DNA from: Acidimicrobiia bacterium
GTDB taxonomy: Bacteria > Actinomycetota > Acidimicrobiia > IMCC26256 > BP-133
Reading direction: 5' to 3'
NCBI GenBank assembly: GCA_025923175.1
Contig: JAICGL010000019.1
Coordinates: 1-16,478 of the forward strand
DNA length: 16,478 nt
In this document: piece by piece, positions 1 to 7,880 of the stretch
Numbering within the stretch: the stretch's first letter is position 1
Layout of the letters: each line of letters begins with the position of its first letter
Program-made: the position numbers and the translations under genes
Notes under the pieces: model-generated
Database searches by the model: none
The model's input: the letters and a program-made list of their open reading frames with translations, nothing else
Told to the model about the DNA's origin: nothing

Positions 1-268
1 GGCCTGCTGCTGCACCGTCGATGACCCCGTCCCCAGCCACGACCCCGCCCTCGCTTCGGTCAACTGGCGGTGACGTTCGGCGCTACCCGGCGTCGGCCCC
101 CGATCCGGCCGCCAACAATTCGCCTGCTCCAGCGCCAGCAAATGACCTGTGACAGTTACGGAGGGGGCTACAGGCTTGGCCGGAACGTGATTTCCGCCCC
201 CCATGTCCACGTGGTCATCGTGGAATGCCGCGCCCTGAACGACCGGGCTTCCTCAAGCAGCGCTCTCG
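1..268. other. Stretch without a confident gene, downstream of pepN
   Basis: No reading frame here could be tied to a known protein. Plus frame 2 is open from the window edge to a TGA at 71-73. Plus frame 3 is open to a TGA near 150, with a Pro/Ala/Ser-rich translation, so either could be the tail of a gene entering from the left. On the minus strand a GTG at 38-40 is preceded by GAGGG at a plausible distance. It could open a gene running off the left edge, but only about 13 codons are visible. No convincing hairpin terminator follows the pepN stop. Confidence 0.4.
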
Positions 269-2848
269 TCAGCCCCCGGCGTCGCAGGCCCGGGCCCGGG
301 CCATTCGCAGCGCCTGGTCCCGGCCTTCGAGCAGGAGACGCTTGATCGGGGCGGGGATCGGCGAGACCCGCTCCAGGTAGGCGTCGGTCATCGTCACCGC
401 TCCGTCGCCCACCGGGTAGAGCATCTCGGTGAAGGACATGCCCACGTCGGGACCGCGACGCTCCCACACCGGAAGCAAGGCATCGAAGTACGGCTCGGTC
501 CAGGCCTGGAGGAGCGACTCCTGGTCGGGTTGACGGAAGCCGCCCATCATCGCCCGCATCATCGCCAGCGGCAGGTCCCCGTCCGCCAGCGCCGACCAGG
601 CCTCCGCCTTTGGCTGCGAGTGCGGCTGGGCGGCCCGGGCGGCGGCGGCGTGGCGGGCGCCGGCGTCGGTGGCGTCGCGCTGCCCCTCGGCCGCGATGAG
701 CGCCGGGGCATCGTCGACGCCGGCGGAGGCCAGTGACCTGACGAAGACCCAGCGCAATTCGGTGTCGATGCTCAGGTCCTCCACGCCGTCGATGGCCTGG
801 CCTTCGAGGAGGCCCCGCAGCAGTGCCAGGTGGTCGTCGCCTCGGGCGGTGGCGGCGAAGGCCCGGGCGTAGGCCAGCTGCACGTCACCGCCGGACGCCG
901 CCGAGCGCAGCGAAGTCAAGGCGTATTCGGCCAGGCGGCGCCGGGCCGGCTCCCGGTTGGCCGGGTCGCCGTAGACGACCGCCGCCGCCTCGGCGTTGCG
1001 GAGCAGGCCGGCGACAACAGCAATCTGGTCCTCTCCGCCGAGATTGGCCAGCACCAGGTCGAGGTAGCGGCGAGCGGGGAGCTCCGCGTCCCGGAGCATG
1101 TCCCAGGAGGCCGCCCAGCAGAGGCCGCGGGCCAGCGAGTCGTCGAGGGTGCCGAGGCTCTCTGTCAAGGTGGCCAACGAGCGGGGGTCGAGTCGGATCT
1201 TGGCGTAGGCGAGGTCGCCGTCGTTGATGAGGAGCAGATCGGGGACACGCACGCCCACCAGATCCTCGACAGGGGTGCGGTGCCCCTCGACGTCGAGTTC
1301 GACGCGGTCGCGGCGGCGCAGCCGGCGCTGGTCGTCATAGTCGTAGAGGCCGAGCGCGACGCGGTGGGGCCGAAGCGTGGGGTACTCGGGTGCCGCCTCC
1401 TGTTCGATGGCAAAGGCGGAGTACGTGTCGGCCGCCTCGAACGTGGCCCGCAGGGTGTTGACGCCGGCGGTCTCCAGCCACTGCTGCGCCCACTGCGAAA
1501 GGTCGCGGCCCGAAGACTCCTCCAGCGCACCCAGGAAGTCGCTCAGCTCGGTGTTGCCCCAGGCGTGGCGGGCGAAGTAGTTGCGCACCCCATCGAGGAA
1601 CTCCTTCTGACCGACCCAGGCGACCAGCTGGCGCAGCACCGACGCTCCCTTGGCGTAGGTGATGCCGTCGAAGTTGGTCTTCATCGTCTCGATGTCGGGA
1701 GCGTCGGCCACGATCGGGTGCGTCGACGGGAGCTGGTCCTGGCGGTAGGCCCACGTCTTCCACGCACTGGCGAACGTGGTCCACGCGGCGCGGAACCGCG
1801 TCGCCTCCACCAGGCCGAGGTAGGAGGCGAAGGTGGCGAAACTCTCGTTGAGCCACAGGTCGTCCCACCACCGCATGGTGACCAGATCGCCGAACCACAT
1901 GTGGGCCATCTCGTGGAGAATCGTGTCGGCGCGACCCTCACGCTCCGCCTCGGTGACTTTCGACCGGAAGATGTGGCGCTCGGAGAACGTGACGCAGCCG
2001 GCGTTCTCCATGGCCCCGAAGTTGAACTCCGGCACGAAGAGCTGGTCGTATTTGCCAAAGGCGTAGGGCTGACCGAACGCGTCCTCGAAGAAGTCGAAGC
2101 CGGCGGCCGTGACCTCGAAGATCTCGTCGGCGTCGAGGTACTGGGCCAGCGACTGGCGGCAGTACAACCCCATTTCGATGTTGCGGTGCGCCCTGTGGAC
2201 GGAGTGGTACGGACCGGCCACCAGGGCGGTGATGTAGGTCGACATCTTCTCGGTGGTGGCGAAGCGCCACCGGCCCGCGGAGCCGTCGGCCGGGCGGTCG
2301 GTGACCGCCCCGTTCGAGACGACCTCCCAGCCGGCCGGAGCCTCGACCTCGAAGCTGAAGGTGGCTTTCAGGTCGGGCTGGTCGAAACAGGGAAAGACGC
2401 GATGGGCGTCAAAGGGTTCGAACTGGGTGTGCAGGTACACGGCGCCATCGACGGGGTCGACGAAGCGGTGGAGCCCAACGCCCGTGTGCTCGTAGGCATG
2501 GTCCGCGACCACCAGGATGTCGTTCTCGGCAGCCAGGCCTCCGATGCGCAACCGACCCGCGTCGGCGTCGAACGCCTCGGCCGCGACCGGCACACCGTTC
2601 ACCGTGGCCGACTCAAGGCGGACCGCGGTGATGTCGAGGAAGGTTTCCGTACCTTCCTGCCCCGGGGGGATGGGGGGTGTCCCCCCGACAGCGGCGGAGT
2701 GAGCCGCCTGAGACGTGCGGCAGCGCAGGCGCGTCTCGCTGCGGAAGGTTTCCTCGCCGGTCAGGTCGAGGGTGACGTCGTAGTGAAGGTCATCGAGGAG
2801 GCGGGCCCGTTCGGCCGCTTCGGAGCGCAGAAGATTGTTCTCAGCCAC
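269..2848 (-). CDS. pepN: Aminopeptidase N (M1 family zinc metallopeptidase)
   Basis: Cytoplasmic zinc aminopeptidase that removes N-terminal residues from peptides in the late steps of protein turnover. The 859-residue product has the family's usual length. It shows the substrate-anchoring GAMEN motif (about residues 278-282), the zinc site HEMAH (312-316) and the third zinc ligand Glu in LNESFA (about 335). A YAKGASVL segment further on probably supplies the catalytic Tyr. The N-terminal beta domain and a long ERAP1-like helical C-terminal half are both present. I chose the GTG at 2848 because the family usually starts just before a NLxRxEAxERA segment. A TTG two codons earlier (2854) is possible. 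No Shine-Dalgarno is seen, but TAGCCT lies 9 nt before the GTG, suggesting leaderless expression. Residues about 46-67 form a Gly/Pro-rich insertion encoded by G6/C6 tracts. The gene is divergent from the metallophosphoesterase gene, with about 80 bp between them. Confidence 0.95.
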   Translation of the reverse strand: MAENNLLRSEAAERARLLDDLHYDVTLDLTGEETFRSETRLRCRTSQAAHSAAVGGTPPIPPGQEGTETFLDITAVRLESATVNGVPVAAEAFDADAGRLRIGGLAAENDILVVADHAYEHTGVGLHRFVDPVDGAVYLHTQFEPFDAHRVFPCFDQPDLKATFSFEVEAPAGWEVVSNGAVTDRPADGSAGRWRFATTEKMSTYITALVAGPYHSVHRAHRNIEMGLYCRQSLAQYLDADEIFEVTAAGFDFFEDAFGQPYAFGKYDQLFVPEFNFGAMENAGCVTFSERHIFRSKVTEAEREGRADTILHEMAHMWFGDLVTMRWWDDLWLNESFATFASYLGLVEATRFRAAWTTFASAWKTWAYRQDQLPSTHPIVADAPDIETMKTNFDGITYAKGASVLRQLVAWVGQKEFLDGVRNYFARHAWGNTELSDFLGALEESSGRDLSQWAQQWLETAGVNTLRATFEAADTYSAFAIEQEAAPEYPTLRPHRVALGLYDYDDQRRLRRRDRVELDVEGHRTPVEDLVGVRVPDLLLINDGDLAYAKIRLDPRSLATLTESLGTLDDSLARGLCWAASWDMLRDAELPARRYLDLVLANLGGEDQIAVVAGLLRNAEAAAVVYGDPANREPARRRLAEYALTSLRSAASGGDVQLAYARAFAATARGDDHLALLRGLLEGQAIDGVEDLSIDTELRWVFVRSLASAGVDDAPALIAAEGQRDATDAGARHAAAARAAQPHSQPKAEAWSALADGDLPLAMMRAMMGGFRQPDQESLLQAWTEPYFDALLPVWERRGPDVGMSFTEMLYPVGDGAVTMTDAYLERVSPIPAPIKRLLLEGRDQALRMARARACDAGG
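2648..2716. repeat. GC-palindromic insertion-like segment inside pepN
   Basis: G6 (2664-2669), AT, G6 (2672-2677), TGT and C6 (2681-2686) lie in a row, preceded by CCCC. The second G6 and the C6 form a 6-bp stem with a 3-nt loop. The segment is in frame and encodes a Gly/Pro-rich loop of roughly 20 residues, at a place where M1 enzymes normally go directly from the 'LRCR' strand to the 'TFLDI' strand. It may be a small palindromic repeat that entered the gene. That is inference, since no second copy is visible in the window. Confidence 0.4.
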
Positions 2849-2857
2849 GGCCAAGGG

Positions 2858-2863
2858 AGGCTA
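2858..2863 (-). promoter_or_regulatory. Candidate -10 box of pepN
   Basis: On the minus strand TAGCCT sits 9 nt upstream of the pepN GTG. With the usual 6-9 nt between a -10 box and the transcription start, the mRNA would begin at or next to the start codon. This fits the lack of a Shine-Dalgarno. The same hexamer precedes the gene at 15424. No good -35 is visible. Confidence 0.4.
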
Positions 2864-2930
2864 CTCGCACCGGCGAATGGAAGGTTCTGACGACGACGCG
2901 AAACGGTCCGGACCTGGGACTATGGGAAGT

Positions 2931-4334
2931 ATGCGCCGGGGAATCGCCTATCTGCTCGTGGCTCTCCTCGGCGCGGCCGCAGCGCTGCTGGCCCTCGGCA
3001 CCGTCACTGTCGCTCAGGGCCGGGTCGGCCCGGGTCGTGTGGCCGTCCGGGCGCACCTCGGCGCCGGCCGCACCGAACTCCGTCTGCCTCCGCTCGGGCA
3101 GGTCTCGGCCGCCACGCATTCGGCCCCCATCACCCTGACCGGGCAGGTCAACGAAGTCAGCATCAACGGCCTCCAGGACGTCCTCAAGACCGACGATCCC
3201 GGGAATCGGCTCCGCTCCGAGGTCTCTGACGATCTCGAGCCGTTGCTGCGGGCGTTCGCTTGGCGGGCCCTGGCGGTGGCGGCGCTGGCCGGGGCCCTGG
3301 CCGGGGCGCTCGTTCCGCGGCGCCGGTGGACCTACCCGCTGACCGGATCGGCGGCCGGCCTGGCGGCGGTCGCCGTTCTCCTCGGTGGCGCCTGGCTCAG
3401 CTACGACGCCGAGGCGTTTGACAAGGCCCGGTTCGAAGGGCCCCTGGAGCGGGCGCCATCGCTGCTCGCCACGGTGCGGAAGCATGTCGACGACATCGAC
3501 GACGTCCGCAAGCGGGTCCGGGTGCTGGGCGATCAGGTGGCCGACCTGTATTCGGCGGCCAGCAGCCAGGTCGGCGGCCCGGTGGGCGGCGACGAGGTCC
3601 GCATCCTGCACATCAGCGACATTCACTCCAACCCGCTCGGCCTTGAGGTGACCCGCCGGCTCGCCGAGCAGTTCGACGTGGCGGCCGTCCTCGACACCGG
3701 GGACCTCACCTCGTTCGGCATCCCCCTCGAAGGGCGCCTGGGCGACATGGTGGCCACGATGAAGGTGCCGTACCTGCTGGTGCCGGGCAACCATGACTCG
3801 CCCGAGAACCGCCGGGTCCTCGCAGCCGTGCCCAACATCCAGCTGCTCGACGGCACGGTGGCCGAGATTGGCGGCGTCCGCATCCTCGGCGTCGGCGACC
3901 CGGCCTTCACCGCCGACAACGAGCTCAGCACCGCCGAGGCGTTCGCGCTCAAGCAGCAACGGGGGCCGGAGGTGGCCGCCCGTGTCATCGAGCTGCGCCC
4001 CGACGTACTGGCCGTGCACGATTCAGTCCTCAGCGAGGCTTCTGAGGGTCACGTCCCGCTCATCGTTTCCGGCCATCTCCACGAAACCACGGCGTTACGC
4101 CGGAACGGCACCCTCGTCCTCTCCGTCGGTTCCACCGGCGCCACCGGGCTCGGGTCGTTCACGGTCGACACCAGCAGCCCCTACGAGGCCGAGCTCCTCC
4201 ACTTCGTGGGGCGCGACCTCATCGCGGTCGACCGGATCGACCTCCACGGCGTCGGCGGCGCCTTCCGGGTCGAGCGCCAGCTCGTGCCGCATCCGGGCGA
4301 GGAGCTCGCCACGCAGGACGGGCGTCTCCCCTAA
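2931..4334 (+). CDS. Membrane-anchored metallophosphoesterase, catalytic domain probably outside
   Basis: Calcineurin-like metallophosphoesterase of 467 residues. Its metal-site motifs are in the family order: DIH (D230, H232), GD (258), GNHD (286-289), VHD (H363) and GHLH (381-384). They describe a two-metal phosphoesterase; the substrate is unknown. Three hydrophobic segments precede the catalytic part (about 4-24, 108-128 and 135-156). The cluster PRRRW (129-133) between segments 2 and 3 points inside by the positive-inside rule, which places residues 25-107 and the catalytic domain on the outer face. A coiled-coil-like linker (about 175-210) joins the membrane part to the enzyme. ATG 2931 puts the first membrane helix at the N-terminus; ATG 2922 is an alternative. 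A frame extending to 2835 would overlap pepN and is unlikely. Shine-Dalgarno is weak. The dehydrogenase gene follows 36 bp downstream and may be co-transcribed. Confidence 0.85.
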   Translation: MRRGIAYLLVALLGAAAALLALGTVTVAQGRVGPGRVAVRAHLGAGRTELRLPPLGQVSAATHSAPITLTGQVNEVSINGLQDVLKTDDPGNRLRSEVSDDLEPLLRAFAWRALAVAALAGALAGALVPRRRWTYPLTGSAAGLAAVAVLLGGAWLSYDAEAFDKARFEGPLERAPSLLATVRKHVDDIDDVRKRVRVLGDQVADLYSAASSQVGGPVGGDEVRILHISDIHSNPLGLEVTRRLAEQFDVAAVLDTGDLTSFGIPLEGRLGDMVATMKVPYLLVPGNHDSPENRRVLAAVPNIQLLDGTVAEIGGVRILGVGDPAFTADNELSTAEAFALKQQRGPEVAARVIELRPDVLAVHDSVLSEASEGHVPLIVSGHLHETTALRRNGTLVLSVGSTGATGLGSFTVDTSSPYEAELLHFVGRDLIAVDRIDLHGVGGAFRVERQLVPHPGEELATQDGRLP

Positions 4335-4370
4335 AGCCCTTCGGCCGCAGCGCCGTGCGAGACTCCCGGC

Positions 4371-5165
4371 ATGGAGCTGGCCGGAAAGGTCGCTGTGGTG
4401 ACCGGAGGAGCGTCGGGCATCGGGCGGGCTCTGTGCCGGAGGTTCGCCTTTGAGGGCGCCACGGTGGTCGTCGCCGATGTCGACGCGCCGGGAGCGGCCT
4501 CCGTCGCCCAGGAGATCAAAGGCGTGGCCGTGCCGGGCGACATGTCGGTCGAGGCCGACGTATTGGCGCTGATCGACGCCGCCCGTCTGAGTTTTGGCCG
4601 CATCGACCTCTTCTGCGCCAATGCCGGCATCCTGACGGGCAGCCGGACCGACGACCCGGCCGCCGTCATCGGGCCCGGTGCCCCGGACGAGGACTGGGAA
4701 CGCATGTGGCGGGTCAACGTGCTCTCGCACGTCTACGCCGCCCGGGAGCTCGTGCCACTCATGCTCGAGCAGGGTGCCGGCTACATCCTCGTGACCGCAT
4801 CCTCGGCCGGACTTCTGACCATGTTCGGCAACGCTCCCTACTCCGTCACGAAGCACGCCGCCGTCGCCTTCGCCGAATGGTTGGCAATCACATACGGCGA
4901 TCAGGGTCTGCGGGTTTCGTGCCTCTGCCCCCAGCTCGTGAGAACCGACATGCTGGCCCCCGCCATGTCTTCGAACACGCAGCAGGCCCTCACCAACCTC
5001 GGTGTGATCGAACCCGAGCAGGTTGCCGATGAGGTCGTGGAAGGCCTGCGCGCCGAACGATTCCTGATCCTCCCCCACCCCGAAGTTTCCACCTATTTCC
5101 AGCGAAAGGCCGGCGACTACGACCGCTGGCTGGCCGGAATGCGCCGGCTGCAGGCCGGCGGCTGA
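4371..5165 (+). CDS. Short-chain dehydrogenase/reductase (SDR family)
   Basis: Classical NAD(P)-dependent oxidoreductase of 264 residues, a normal SDR length. The Rossmann nucleotide motif TGGASGIG (11-18) is near the N-terminus. Asp36 at the end of the second strand favours NAD over NADP. The structural NAG motif (84-86), Asn116, Ser144 or Ser145, and the catalytic pair Tyr157 and Lys161 (YSVTK) are all in place, so the enzyme should be active. Residues about 92-107 form a Pro/Ala-rich loop before the fourth helix. The substrate cannot be told from sequence. The start is 36 bp after the metallophosphoesterase stop, without a clear Shine-Dalgarno, so either coupling or a leaderless start is possible. 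The C-terminal residues HPEVSTYFQRKAGDYDRWL resemble those of actinobacterial SDRs acting on alcohols or lipid-derived substrates, but this is weak evidence. Confidence 0.9.
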   Translation: MELAGKVAVVTGGASGIGRALCRRFAFEGATVVVADVDAPGAASVAQEIKGVAVPGDMSVEADVLALIDAARLSFGRIDLFCANAGILTGSRTDDPAAVIGPGAPDEDWERMWRVNVLSHVYAARELVPLMLEQGAGYILVTASSAGLLTMFGNAPYSVTKHAAVAFAEWLAITYGDQGLRVSCLCPQLVRTDMLAPAMSSNTQQALTNLGVIEPEQVADEVVEGLRAERFLILPHPEVSTYFQRKAGDYDRWLAGMRRLQAGG

Positions 5166-5249
5166 CCCTCCTCAGGCTTCGCTCGCAGTTCATCTCCTGC
5201 CGCCCTCGGTGTTCACGAATCGGAAAGCAGGCCCACTCATCATCGATTC

Positions 5250-5981
5250 ATGAGCACCCGGGCCTTCGTCCCTCGAGACGAGGCCACCGCATCCGACCCG
5301 CCGGGAGGGCCCTCGAGGCTCCCGGACAACATTGGTCGCCTGGCGGTCTTCGATCTCGATCGGACGTTGCTACCCGGGTCCAGTCTCAGCCTCTTCGGGC
5401 GTGCCCTGCACGGGGCCGGCATGGTCGGCAGCCGCCGAATGGCCGGCTATCTCGCCCGGGAGGCCGTGTTCGTCCGGCGGGGCCAGGGAGTTTCCGCGGC
5501 CCATCGCCTGCTTGCCGCGCTGCTGGCCGACGTGGCCGATCGCGAGGCCGGCCCGCTTCTCGACGTGGCGGAGGGGCTCGGTGAAGACCTGGCCCGCACC
5601 GCCCGCCCCGGCGCCCGGTGGCTCCTCGACCGCCACCTCGCCGCCGGGGACTTCTGTGTCATCGCCTCCGCCAGCCCGCAGCCGCTGGTCGACGCAGCGG
5701 CCCGGGCCCTCGGGGCCCAGCGCGCCGTCGGGACGCGGGCCGAGGTGAGCGACGGCCGGTTCACCGGCCGGCTCGAGGGGCCGTTCTGCCACGGGCGAGG
5801 CAAGCTCGCCCGGCTCTGGGTCGAGCTCGGCACGGCTGACCTCTCGCGAGCAACCGCCTACTCCGATTCCATGTCTGACCTGCCGCTCCTCACGGCGGCC
5901 GGCCGGCCGGTGGCGGTGAACCCGGACCGGAGGCTGCGCAGGGAGGCCCGGCTTCAGGGCTGGCCCGTCCTCACGTTCTGA
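5250..5981 (+). CDS. HAD-IB family phosphatase (SerB-like)
   Basis: Haloacid-dehalogenase phosphohydrolase of subfamily IB, 243 residues. Motif I is FDLDRT (Asp35 nucleophile, Asp37 acid/base). Motif II is the SAS at 140-142. The conserved Lys is K185 in GRGKLARL, and motif III is DSMSD (206-210), which binds magnesium. The closing VNPDRRLRREA segment is typical of the group that includes phosphoserine phosphatase-like proteins. A small helical cap lies between motifs I and II (about 45-135). The likely reaction is hydrolysis of a small phosphomonoester in the cytoplasm; phosphoserine is possible but not shown. The first 28 residues are non-conserved and polar, so a later start cannot be excluded, although no better one is visible. 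There is an 84-bp gap after the SDR gene, with no clear terminator and no Shine-Dalgarno. Confidence 0.85.
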   Translation: MSTRAFVPRDEATASDPPGGPSRLPDNIGRLAVFDLDRTLLPGSSLSLFGRALHGAGMVGSRRMAGYLAREAVFVRRGQGVSAAHRLLAALLADVADREAGPLLDVAEGLGEDLARTARPGARWLLDRHLAAGDFCVIASASPQPLVDAAARALGAQRAVGTRAEVSDGRFTGRLEGPFCHGRGKLARLWVELGTADLSRATAYSDSMSDLPLLTAAGRPVAVNPDRRLRREARLQGWPVLTF

Positions 5982-5989
5982 GACAAGCG

Positions 5990-6018
5990 TTTCCACCCCG
6001 TCTCCGAGGCAGTAGGGT
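5990..6018 (+). promoter_or_regulatory. Promoter of the beta-propeller gene
   Basis: TTTCCA (5990-5995) and TAGGGT (6013-6018) are separated by exactly 17 bp. The first matches the -35 consensus at four of six positions, and the second has the TAnnnT core. Transcription would start near 6025, giving a leader of about 30 nt that contains the ribosome binding site. Confidence 0.5.
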
Positions 6019-6041
6019 CGCGCCTGCCCACGGTCGCTCGC

Positions 6042-6048
6042 GGGGAGG
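6042..6048 (+). promoter_or_regulatory. Ribosome binding site of the beta-propeller gene
   Basis: GGGGAGG lies 6 nt before the ATG at 6055. It is one of the few strong Shine-Dalgarno sequences in the window and fixes this start. Confidence 0.7.
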
Positions 6049-6054
6049 AAGTGC

Positions 6055-7344
6055 ATGCATCGAGCGTTGCGTCTCCCCGCCTTGCGGTCGGCCGTCGCCC
6101 TTCTGGCGACCGCCGTCGGCGGGGCCCTCCTGTGGCCGGCTTCCGCTCCGGCCGCCACCATCGGGTGGACGACCCAGTTCGGCACCACGTCTCCCGACGA
6201 CGCCAATGGGCTCGCGATCAACTCGGCCGGGAGCCTGTTCGTCATCGGGCAGACGTCGGGTGTGCTGCCCGGGCAGACCAACTACGGGATGATCGACGCG
6301 TTCCTCCGGCACTACGACCCGTCGGGGGCGGAGGTCTGGACCCGCCAGTTCGGCAGCACCGAGCGCGACATACCGAAGGGCGTCACGCTCGACGACGCGG
6401 GCAACGTCTACGTCGTCGGGCAGACCTTCGGCACCTTCCCGGACCAGACGTCCGCCGGCGGTTGGGACGCCTTCCTGCGCAAGTACACGCCCGGCGGTGA
6501 CGAGGTGTGGACGCGCCAGTTCGGCGGCGGCGGTGGCGAGAGCGCAGCCTCGGTCAAGATTGACAAGGAGGGCAACGCCTACGTCGTCGGCGGGACCCGG
6601 GCCGCCCTCCCCGGTCAGACGAACATCGGCGACTTCGACAGCTTCATCGTCAAGCTCGATGCCACCGGTGCCCCGGTCTGGGTCCGGCAGTTCGGCACCA
6701 AGGTGGAGGACTACGCGCTCACCGTTGCCCTCGACGGCAACGGAAGCCCGATCGTGGCGGGCGAGACCAGCGGCCTGCTGGCCGGAGCCTCAGCCGCCGG
6801 TGGCCTCGACGGATTCGTGCGGCAGTACAACGGCGCCGGCGACGTCGTCTGGACCCGGCAGTTCGGCAGCCCCCTCGACGACTACGCCGTGGCGTCGGCG
6901 ATCAGCCCCACCGGCGACGTGCTCGTCGTCGGCAGCACCACCGGCTCACTCCCCGGCCACAAGTCCGAGGGAGATTCCGATGCGTACATCATGGCCTTCA
7001 ACAGCCAGGGCAACGGCCTGTGGTCCCGGCAGTTCGGCACCTCCGGCGTCGACGACGCCGAGGCGATCAGCTATGACCCGAGCGGCCGCATGTACGTCGC
7101 CGGGAGGAGCGGTGGGCCGTTGCGCGGCTCGACCTCGAGCGGCGGCTCAGACGCTTTCCTGGCGGCCGCCGGGCCGAGGGGAGACCTCCAGTGGGTCCAT
7201 CAGTTCGGCGGCCCGGCCGAGGACTACGCCATGGCCCTGGCGACGGGCAATGACGGGTTCTATCTCGCCGGAGGGACGACCGGGGCCCTGTCGGGCCAGA
7301 AGAACCTCGGCGATCGCGACGCCTTTGTCGTCCACATCTCATAA
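6055..7344 (+). CDS. Secreted seven-repeat beta-propeller protein (SBBP-type)
   Basis: Exported protein of 429 residues. A Sec-type signal peptide (RLPALR then a hydrophobic stretch, cleavage near residues 31-34) is followed by seven tandem repeats. These begin at Trp38, 95, 152, 209, 266, 323 and 380, and each of the first six is exactly 57 residues long. The repeat pattern is W-x-x-QFG, then DYA or similar, then GN-hydrophobic-VVG-x-T-x-G-x-LPGQ, then G-x-x-DAF. This resembles the SBBP beta-propeller repeat family, and seven units would close a seven-bladed propeller. No catalytic motif is seen, so binding or scaffolding at the cell surface is the likely role. The gene has its own promoter and Shine-Dalgarno and converges on the cupredoxin gene across a shared terminator. 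Confidence 0.85.
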   Translation: MHRALRLPALRSAVALLATAVGGALLWPASAPAATIGWTTQFGTTSPDDANGLAINSAGSLFVIGQTSGVLPGQTNYGMIDAFLRHYDPSGAEVWTRQFGSTERDIPKGVTLDDAGNVYVVGQTFGTFPDQTSAGGWDAFLRKYTPGGDEVWTRQFGGGGGESAASVKIDKEGNAYVVGGTRAALPGQTNIGDFDSFIVKLDATGAPVWVRQFGTKVEDYALTVALDGNGSPIVAGETSGLLAGASAAGGLDGFVRQYNGAGDVVWTRQFGSPLDDYAVASAISPTGDVLVVGSTTGSLPGHKSEGDSDAYIMAFNSQGNGLWSRQFGTSGVDDAEAISYDPSGRMYVAGRSGGPLRGSTSSGGSDAFLAAAGPRGDLQWVHQFGGPAEDYAMALATGNDGFYLAGGTTGALSGQKNLGDRDAFVVHIS

Positions 7345-7347
7345 TGA

Positions 7348-7378
7348 AGAAGAGCCCCCGGCGAACGGGGGCTCTTCT
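7348..7378. terminator. Bidirectional terminator between the propeller and cupredoxin genes
   Basis: A perfect 13-bp stem (7348-7360 and 7366-7378) closes a 5-nt loop, GCGAA. It starts 4 bp after the propeller stop codon and ends 28 bp before the cupredoxin stop. The AGAAG/CTTCT ends of the stem give short T-rich stretches in both directions, so it can serve both converging genes. Confidence 0.85.
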
Positions 7379-7406
7379 CATGGAACGTGCGTTGTAGCCG
7401 TAGCTG

Positions 7407-7880
7407 CTACTCGACGACCAGCGTCCCCCGCATCTGCGAGTGGATCTGGCACGTGAAGTCGTACTGGCCGGGCGGCAGCTTGTCGACACCCTCCACGTTG
7501 TGCACGTAGCCGTGGTCGGTCAGTGCACTCGTGAACAACGGGTAGCGGTCGCAACCCTTGTTCGTGTGGTACGGCGGCGACGTACAGCCCGGGATTGCCT
7601 CCTCCATGCTGTGGGCCGCGATGCCCGCCCCGTAGGGGTACATGTCGTAGTTACCGAATTTGATCTTGGAGCCCTGCTTCACGTGGACGGTCGGCGGGAT
7701 GTACTGCCAGGCCTGGACCGAGACGTCGGCAGGGTGGTCCTGGCCGGTGATGTCGTCGGACGGAGCCGGGGCCTGCTGCGCCGGCGCAGCCTTCTCGGCT
7801 GACGCCGGCCCGGCGAGACCCAGGGCCCCGAGGCCGATCACGGTCACGAGGATGCCGATGGATCGCTTGTTCATCGCCAT
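7407..7880 (-). CDS. Secreted cupredoxin (type 1 copper protein)
   Basis: Small exported copper protein of 157 residues, probably an electron carrier on the outer side of the membrane. A signal peptide (about residues 1-28, cleavage after the ASA at 26-28) precedes a Pro/Gln/Ala-rich linker and a plastocyanin/azurin-like domain. Copper ligands are His90 and the C-terminal cluster Cys144, His147 and Met150, in the order CxxHxxM. An extra pair, Cys99 and Cys110, lies in a loop between the first His and the Cys cluster and may form a disulfide. The ATG at 7880 overlaps the TGA of the preceding gene (TGATG), a sign of translational coupling. A GTG at 7883 and an ATG at 7874 are alternatives. It is the last gene of the operon and ends at the bidirectional terminator. 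Confidence 0.88.
   Translation of the reverse strand: MAMNKRSIGILVTVIGLGALGLAGPASAEKAAPAQQAPAPSDDITGQDHPADVSVQAWQYIPPTVHVKQGSKIKFGNYDMYPYGAGIAAHSMEEAIPGCTSPPYHTNKGCDRYPLFTSALTDHGYVHNVEGVDKLPPGQYDFTCQIHSQMRGTLVVE

Noticed and set aside
830..2890. Open frame of 686 codons on the plus strand
   Set aside because: It is fully antisense to pepN, which has clear catalytic motifs. The translation is rich in Gly, Val, Arg and Asp with no domain, a typical high-GC shadow.
2841..4019. Open frame of 392 codons on the minus strand
   Set aside because: Antisense to the metallophosphoesterase gene, whose metal motifs are intact.
4095..5078. Minus-strand open frame opposite the SDR gene
   Set aside because: The SDR motifs on the plus strand are complete; the antisense translation shows no family.
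5218..5249. GAATCG / CGATTC inverted repeat before the HAD gene
   Set aside because: Only 6 bp per arm and no supporting promoter or regulator; likely chance.
6497..7456. Plus-strand open frame of 319 codons inside the propeller gene
   Set aside because: Frame-shifted reading of the repeats with Ser/Arg/Pro-rich low complexity, and it runs through the terminator.
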